Part shown: piece after piece, positions 22,201 to 31,200 of the stretch | How positions within the stretch are numbered: the first letter of the stretch is position 1 | Layout of the letters: each line of letters opens with the position of its first letter | Assembly (NCBI GenBank): GCA_905160935.1 | Contig: CAJHZI010000839.1 | Coordinates: 1 to 64,000, forward strand | Length of the DNA: 64,000 nucleotides | Direction: 5' to 3' | Source: Enchytraeus crypticus | Taxonomy: Eukaryota > Annelida > Clitellata > Enchytraeida > Enchytraeidae | Program-made: the position numbers and the translations under genes | The notes under the pieces: model-generated | The model's database searches: none | Told to the model about the DNA's origin: nothing | What the model saw: the letters and a program-made list of their open reading frames with translations, nothing else

Positions 22201-25200
22201 TTAAATTAAATTTTAAAACTAGTGTAAGTCAACAGAAAAATAACATAAAAACATAAATTTGTAGGATAAAGCGAAAGAAAGAATATATTAACTGATTAAT
22301 CTGTTTTCTTATTACCTGAATGATGATTTGATTGATTGATTGATTGATTGCTAGGTACGCCGTCCTCTACAGGTCGTGACCTATCGACCCCCGGCACCCA
22401 CTCTGATCTCGGCTACAACTCCTCGGAATACCCCATGTATCCTACGGGAAATTCCGGCTATCCAGACGGAACTCCCCAGTCGATATTTCCAGCTCATCGC
22501 CAGTGTAACGGTTTTTCAGCTAAAGATGGTTATATGGATCCTCATATCCATTACGACGGTTATACAGATCCTGAAGGTCACTTGTCACTGGACGGCTGTA
22601 TGCCGCAAGACGGCTTAGCAAGTCAGCCAGATTACACAAACTCAGGGAGAGATCCACGAGGGGGTCGTAACAGCCGGGATAAGAGCTCGCATTTCCCACC
22701 TGCGGATAACGGTAAAGTTTCTGCCGCTAGCAGCACCGGCCGGCTTTTTTCACCGGCTCTACGAGACGGTGGCTCATCCAGTTTTGATTCGCCCGCGTCT
22801 CTAGGGACTCCGGTCGAGCGAAGACTAAGCCATGCCTACAAGGGTTCTGATTGGCTGCAGAAAACCACGCCCACCGCTGACGTACATCGTCATGACGACC
22901 CCGCTGACAGGTTTAGGGCAGAGTCGAGAGAGGAACGTCGTGACGGGAGAAGAAAGCACAAGCACCGACGTAAGCACAAGAGTCGGCACAGGCACAGAGA
23001 TTACGAGTGGCGGGGTGTGGAGGACAGGACTATAGATGATCTGCCCGGCTACGAGTCACCAGAGTCCGTGGAATACGAGAGTCTAGACTCTCGCATAGAG
23101 GACCTGCTGCGTGGCACGTGGGTGGACGGAGAGGTCTCTAACACTGCGCTCGAGGGCTTGCTGATTGCTGTGGCTGACGTAACGGAGGCCCCGCCTCCTC
23201 TCCCTCCCTCGCCCGGTGGCCCCGCCCCCGCCCCCGCTCAAGTGGCGCCACCAGACGACGACGACAGGATGAGTCTATCGTCTCTAAGCAGCGGGGGGGA
23301 GAAGCTGGAGGTGATCGGGTCCACCACCGCCCCTCCCTGGTACCAGGGGACCCCCCTAGAGCTTCTAGCCCCCCCCGGGGAGGTGTGTGGGGCTCCTGAG
23401 ACGAGGAGGTACTGGGAGCATAGGGGGGAGGAGCTTGTGGAGGAGGGAGAGGGGGAGTATGTGGAGGTGACGGTGCCGCCTAGTGTAGAGGAAGTGGAAG
23501 ATCTGAAGAGATTTATGATTGCTCTCAAGCAGGTGTGTGTGCTGATTGATTGATTGATTGATTGATTTACTGTTTAGTGTGTACTGATTGATTGATTAAT
23601 TGATAAGCTGTTGATTGATTGAGGTTTGTTAGTTGATGTACTGTTTGGTCTGTACTGATTGATTGATTGTTGATGTACTATTTGGTCTGTACTGATTGAT
23701 TGATTAGTTGATTTACTGTTTGATCTGTACTGATTGATTGATTGATTGACTGAGGTCTGATAGTTAATGCACTGTTTGATGTATTTAATTCTGTTCTGGG
23801 TGTTTTTCTATTCTTTGACTGATTAATTATATCATTAATTGTTTTGATCGAGTAACTGATCTTGTAAAGTAAAGTAAATGAGCATTATAGTGAAATAATC
23901 AACCATGTTGATATATCTCTTCTAATACCTCATGTTTTAACCATTGGGCAACTTAGACCATTTTCCGTATAACCATATTATATTTTGTATAACTTTATAA
24001 ATCAACAAACGATTATTTTTTAATAAAATTATCTTAATCTGTCAGTAAATTATGTTGCATTTAGTTTAAGTTTACGTCCTTTAGTTGCTTAATATTCTTA
24101 AATTTCTGTTCGTGTAAGATGTGCACTTGTGCAGTATATGAACAATTTTAACTACATTGTGATTTAAAGATGGCGTAGGATTCGAGTTGATGGTTTTGAT
24201 TGATTGATTCAGGTTACAAGGGATTTGAAGGAAGTGATGGCAAGAGATTTGAAGAAGAAAATGATTGAGAATACAGGATTTAAGGTCTTTGAGAGCTGGT
24301 GGACAGCCAATGAGAATCTAGAGAAACAGGTCAGTAGATCAACCTAAATGTAGATAAGTAGGTCAATAAAAATGGTCTAATTCATTTTGGCAGCGAAATC
24401 AAAAATGCTTAATAAGCTCGTAAAGCTAAGGTTAACGTCAGTTTCCTCACTCGAAAGCGATGTCAGTGACGGACGAGCCTAGGAGTTGAACCCCGCACAT
24501 ACTGATCCGCGGTCTAATATCTTACCGACATCATCACTGGCTCCAGCCTGTTCATTTAGATAGATAGATATATGGATAGATTGTTAATGCAGAGTCTGCT
24601 TGAGACGTCCCTGACATTCTGTTATGATGAAGAACCGGACGTTAAATTCTGTTTGATTGATTGAATATAAATATAAGTTTAGGCATAAAAATGCTGGGAC
24701 GACGATCAGTTAATTATTACATCTAAGTAAAGATAGGATGAATTCAGGTCCAGATTGTAAGCTGGAGTAGTCATTGGTTGATTTATTTATTTATTGATTG
24801 ATTTATTGACTGATTGATTGAATTATTGACTGCTTGATTGATTTATTGACTGATTGATTGCTTTATTGACTGATTGATTGATTGATTGATTGATTTATTT
24901 ATTTATTTATAGATTTATTGACTGATTGATTGATTTTTTGATTGATTGATTGACTGATTGCTTAATTTATTGACTGATAGATTTCTTGATAAACTGATTG
25001 ATTGATTGCTCTGGCGCACAGCTCACAGCCCCCTCTCTAGCCTCTGTACTACTACGCCCCACCCCCTATCAACCCACCTCCCTCCCTTCTCTTCTCTCCC
25101 ATCTTTCTCTCCCCTCTGTCTCCCTAGCAACCACCGTCACTATGGCAACGGCTTCATCAGGCGTAACTACGGCGACTGCATCGTCAACAGCAACGGTTGC

Positions 25201-28200
25201 CACGACAACGAGATCGGTAGAGGGGATGAGCTCGACCCTAGCAGCACTGTTCAACAAGCAGGACTCGAGGCAGCTGGGCGGGGGAGGTGGTGGGCTGCTC
25301 GGCCTGAGGGGCGCCATACCCAAGATGCCTTCCTTCAGGGTACTGCACTTGTTATATATTTACTTGTTTTATTCTGTTACTTCTTATATATTTACAATAC
25401 CTCACAATGAAATATTTTCCCCCAGGATTAAATGGTAATTAATCCACCTAGCTGAGGAAGGCAACGGGAAACCACCTCAGAAACCATAATTTTCCCAAGC
25501 TATAGGCTATATAAGGTATGGATAAGGCATAGACTTTGTGAAGGGATTAACTTGTTGATCTAAGGAGTGCTCTTATGGAGCGAGTAAGCAGACTTTGAAC
25601 CTGCCACTTGGCAGTGCACTGAAGAAGAAGAAAAATATTTATTAGTTTTATTCTGGTGTTTATTCAATTTATAGCATAAATTTATTTAATATATATATAG
25701 TTAATTAATATTAGTAATTAAATAATATTAATTTCCCCGTGTTGTGTCCGGGTCGTTTGAAGAATTTGACCAACTGGTGACTGCACGTGTCGTAGAAGGC
25801 GACTAAAGCGCTAAGATCCATACCAACGTCATAAAGGGCATTCGGTTGGTGAGCGCCTAGGCTCCAAAATTGCAACAAAAATTTAATCGAATGGAAACGT
25901 CTCCAATAGTGTGTAGGACAGAGAGGATTTGAGAAAGTCTATTCGTATCCTGACTCTGGTTAGAGTGGAATTTAAGGGAGGTTGATGATGATTTATTCAA
26001 TTTATAACGTTTATTATTTACAGCTTAGAATATTGTGATTTAAAATATTATTTATTAAGATTAAAGTCTGGCTGGTGATGTAGGACAGAGAGGATTTGAG
26101 ACAGTCTATTCGTATCCCGACCCTAGTTAAACTGGGGTTCAAGGGAAGATGATGATCATGATGATGAAGATGATGAAGATGATGATGATGATAATGATGA
26201 TGATGAAGATGATGATGAAGATGATGAAGATGATGATGAAGATGATGATGATTATGATGAAGATGATGATGATTATGATGAAGATGATGATGATTATGAT
26301 GAAGATGATGATGATTATGATGAAGATGATGATGATGATTATGATGATGATGATGATGATATGATGAAGATGATGATGATTATGATGAAGATGATGATGA
26401 TTATGATGAAGATGATGATGATTATGATTAAGATGATGATGATTATGATTAAGATGATGATGATTATGATGAAGATGATGATGATTATGATTAAGATGAT
26501 GATGATTATGATTAAGATTAAAATTTCTTATATTTTTACATTTTGATTTAGCATTTTAGAACATTTATCGTTCACTTTCTACAGTATGTAGGCCCACAGA
26601 ATTATGAAATAAATTAGAGTGAAGGCGACAATTTCAGAATTTAGATAATTTGAATTTAGATTAGAACGGATGCTAAATTTGATTGACAGCGTAAAGTAAC
26701 CCCGCCCTCACCCGTGAGAGTAGAGGAGGAAGATGATGACGACGAGAGCGCAGAAGATGAAGATGATGATGAGGAGCTGACGACTAAAGGTCCTAGAACT
26801 CCTGTAGAAGGTTCTAACGATTGCTAATTTATTTGTTAAATAATTATACAGTTAATTGTTCTCATTAATTATAGGATTTACTAAAGATTTATTTAAAAAA
26901 GAAGAATTTAATCTGCTTTAATGATTTGATAATAAATGAACTATTCGTTAGACGGCGGGATTAGCGCACTTGGTTTAGTTGCGCGTCAATTATCGATGTT
27001 AAGCTGCATCGACCTCGGTTAGTAATTTGTGGGTGACCACCTTGGAAGACCGAGTGTTGGTAAAAGCTTAGGAAGAAAAAAATCCCAGGGTGATGGAAGG
27101 TTATTCTTAAATCCACGCCGGCTGCAATTGATGCGCCATCAAAAGGCAACGATTACTAATAACCATGGAGAGGAAGTATTTGCTAAGTATTTGTCAGATA
27201 ATACAGTTTAATGTACTGGCTAATTATATGATTTTCTAATTTGATCTGATTTAATTTATTTTATAATAAATAAACTATTCAGTCACGTCCCTAACATCAT
27301 CCTTGATGAGGAAATGGACGTTAAACCTTTATTGTTATTGATACTATTATCATTTTATTATGGATCATAGTAGTTGAGATTGAAGTAGATTGAAGATGCT
27401 TGGTTTAGATTTAATAAAATCGGATTTGACTTGATTAGATTAGGGTTGATTAGATTAAAGATGATTAGGTTAGTGTAGACGTGATTAATTTGACTCAGTT
27501 CAGTTGTGTGACAATAGAAAGAGGACCGTTGAATGATGTGTATGTGGACACACTAGGATGTGAGAAGTATTGCAGATCATGTTCAACAGTTGTGTTCTAT
27601 CATTGGAAGAGAAGAGTGAGTTGATGCAGATTGAACAGTGTTATTGTATCATACATTGAGATTATATCAAACTTTCATAGGTTTAGATAGATATCAACAT
27701 AGTTCATCATTTCACTATAATGTGTGTTATTATTATTACTATTATTACTATTATTATTATTATTATTGTCTGCGATATATTTATTGGGTTTGTTGTGTTA
27801 TAATTAATTTCATCTGAAACACATAGATTTGTGTGAGAGGTTTTGCTATTTTGTATTTAGTATCATTACTGTATGCATGAAATGCCCGTCTTTAAGTTTA
27901 CATTGACTGATTGATTGCTTAATTGATTGATTGATTGACAGATTTGATTGATTGACTGATTTGATTGATTGACTGATTTGATTGATTGATTGAATTACTG
28001 ATTGATTGCTTAATCGATTGATTGATTGACTGACTGATTGATTGATTTACTGATTGATTGCTTAATTGATTGACTGACTGATTTGATTGATTGATTGACT
28101 GATTGATTGCTTGATTGACTGATTGATTGACTTAATTGATTGATTGATTGATTGACTGTTAATTAACTTATGAATGCTATTCACTCTGTTTCTGTAGAAG

Positions 28201-31200
28201 AGGAAGAGGAGAGCTCAGCTGACGAGAGGGTGACTGCTTCTGCTGATGACGAAGATCTGTCCGAGAGGTCATCTGACGAGGAGAGAGTGAGGTCAAAGGT
28301 CAAGTCACGCAGACCTGCTATCTACAGCAGCAGTGATGAAGAGAGGTCAAGGTCAGGCTCTGTGAGGTCAAGGTCAAGCTCTGTGAGGTCAAGGTCAAGC
28401 TCTGTGACGTCACAGCAGAGCTGCTTCAGTGAGTTTTTGCTGGGCTGTTTTTTTATTGACACTAAAATATGAATCTCTATTGCGCCATAAAAACGTGGTA
28501 GCAAGTTACATACAATAAACATAAATATCAAATGTGCACCAAAACAAATACAACTGCATGGATATTAAAATAAAATAAAATAAGAATAAAAGTATATAGT
28601 ATAGATGTCCTAATTAGCTACTTAATGAATGGCTAATTAGACCTTTCGCTTTGTTCATACATATATTTTAAAAAATTGCTATTCTAACGGCTGAATTGTT
28701 TCTGTTTCGTCATCAGAAGCCTCGGGTTCAGAAGATGAAGATGAGGAGCCCCGCCTACAAGACAGTGACGAGGAGGCGGAGTCTAAATCAGAGGCGGAGT
28801 CTAAATCAGAGGCGGAGTCAGAAGACGACTCTGACGTGAAGAGTGACGTGTCTAGGGTTAAGACTCCTGGAATGTCTTCTTCAGAGTCTCCGCCTCTCTC
28901 TCCAGTGGAAATGTTAGGGACATCCCCGACACTGGAAGAGGTCCTGAAGAAATCAATAAGATCTCCTAAACACGCTCGCCGGAAAAGAAAGCTGTCGCAT
29001 GCAGGCTACGAGGATGAAGATGAAGTGAAGGATGTTAAGAGAAAGAAACATTTCAAGATTTCTTCTTCCAGCGAAGTGGAAAATGATGGAGAGCATGAGG
29101 ATAGGCTGGAGAGAGGTAGTGTGGAGGAGCGGAGAGATGGAAAGAGAAGACTTGAGGAGGAAGATGAGAGTGAGACAGAGATTAGGAGGAGAAAGAGGAG
29201 AGATAAGAGAAAGAGAAGACACGAGGAGAGGTGAGTGGTAACGCTGCTTGTTCTACTTGTTGTACTGAGTGGTAACACTGAATTTTCTATGTTATAGTTA
29301 GTGGTAACACTGCTTTCTTTACTTGTACTTAATGATATGTACTACTTGTACTTAGTGGTAACACTGCTTTCTTTACTTGTACTTAATGGTATGTACTACT
29401 TGTACTTATTGATATGTTCTACTTCTACTTATTGGTAACACTGCTTTCTCTGCTTTTAGTACTAAAATTGAAAAAGAAATGTGTTTAACTTATTTTGTGT
29501 TTAATTTACTTTAACTTACTGGCTGGAGCCAGTGGCGATGTCGGTAAGATACTCGACCACGGATCAGTATGTGTGGGGTTAAAATCCTGGGCTCGCCCAT
29601 CTTTGACTTCACTTTTGAGTGAGGAAACTGACGTTAACCTTATCTTTAACATCACTTTTTTTACTGCTAATTAAGTTAGAAGTATCTCAAAGCATATGAA
29701 AACATTTTCTTTGATAGATAAATTTTAAATAGAGTTTATCATAGAGTAAATTAGTAATTCCGAAGTCGTGTGATGAGATCAGATACATTTCGGAATAGAA
29801 ATTAAATAACACGATAGATAAAAGAAGGTAAGTTGCACCGTTCACTAATAGCTAGTTAACATGTTATATTTTATAGCTTATTACACTTGTTGCGCTGGGT
29901 GAGTGTGAAACAATGGCAACTTTAGATTAATGCACAACTCAGAGCGTAATTTAGTTAAATGCATTATAGTACGGATATATGACATTTAAATTAAGCAGAA
30001 TGAAAATATTGATAAAATTGCGAAATCTTTCTAAAGTCTAAACAATTCTACACATTTATTTAGCTTAATGCTTTTTGTCCTCCGTAAACCATTTTATATT
30101 CTATTAAATTCAATATTTTATTTGTTTTGTAAACCAATTTAACTTTTATTTATTTGTGTATTATATGTATTTTACTCACAGAGCTGTCCAGTACTCAGAC
30201 GATGAAGACGTCGCTGCCACACCGAGCACTTCTCCGCTACGAGAGGTTTCTCCCGACAGTAATGATGGTAACACTGTTGAACGACACCGTCACCGACGTA
30301 ACAAGATCCCATCTAGTCCCGAGCCAACCAATCAGGAATCAGGAGACGAGCAACTGCGGCCATCTGGTGACAGAAGTAGAATATCAGAGGAGGGAGCTGA
30401 GGAGGAATCTAAGCCACCGCCGGCACGACGGTTAAAGGACTGCTTCGTTAGACTGGACTCTATCTCCGTTGACTCCAGTCTCTCATCCAGGACTAGCAGT
30501 CAATCCACTGAACTCATCTCCGACCCCTCTCTCGACTCTACCGCTGTGGACCGAACAACACAGGAAAACTACCCGAGCGCCGCAGGCGAAACCCGTTCAG
30601 CGTCTCCTTCTGAACCGTCGCTGCTCAGGGATGATAAATTAATACCAGTGGAGACTCCGAAGAAAGGTCTCTCTGACGTCACTAACAAGCAGTCGTCACG
30701 GGGCTGTCGTGAGCTGTGCAGGCTATTTATAGACCAGCCACCGAGCGTCGTGTTGCCACGCCCACAGTTCAGCACGAGGGACGCTCAGAGCGACTGGTAC
30801 GTGAGGTACGACTTTCTGCTGCGCGGTCTCGACACCGAGGACTCTGAGTATCTGCGGAGGAGATACGAGGCTTTGCTCCAGCTTGACATCCCGCAGACAA
30901 AGTGGTTGAGCACCACCACCTGGGTGGACCACCCTGCCCTGCTGTCACCCGCTGAGCTCGGAAAAGGTGACGGGGGCGCTCGTGCCAAGAGGAGGAAGAA
31001 TTCTCGTGCTGCTGACACGGCGCAAGCTGACACGGCGGCGAGCGCTTGTGAGTCCCGTTATATACGAGAATATATTGTTTATTATACTTGTTGTTACTAG
31101 TACTCTATAAGTTGTACTTGTTCATCATTGTACTTGTTGTTACTAGTACTCTAGAAGTTGTACTTGTTCATCATTGTACTTGTTGTTACTAGTACTCTAT

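Noticed and set aside
22376-23528. Alternative ORFs inside SETD1 exon 5
   Set aside because: Shadow frames of a GC-rich coding exon whose real frame agrees in phase with both neighbours.
26149-26546. Methionine/lysine-rich ORFs
   Set aside because: Translation of the (GAT)n array; no flanking coding signal in the same frame.
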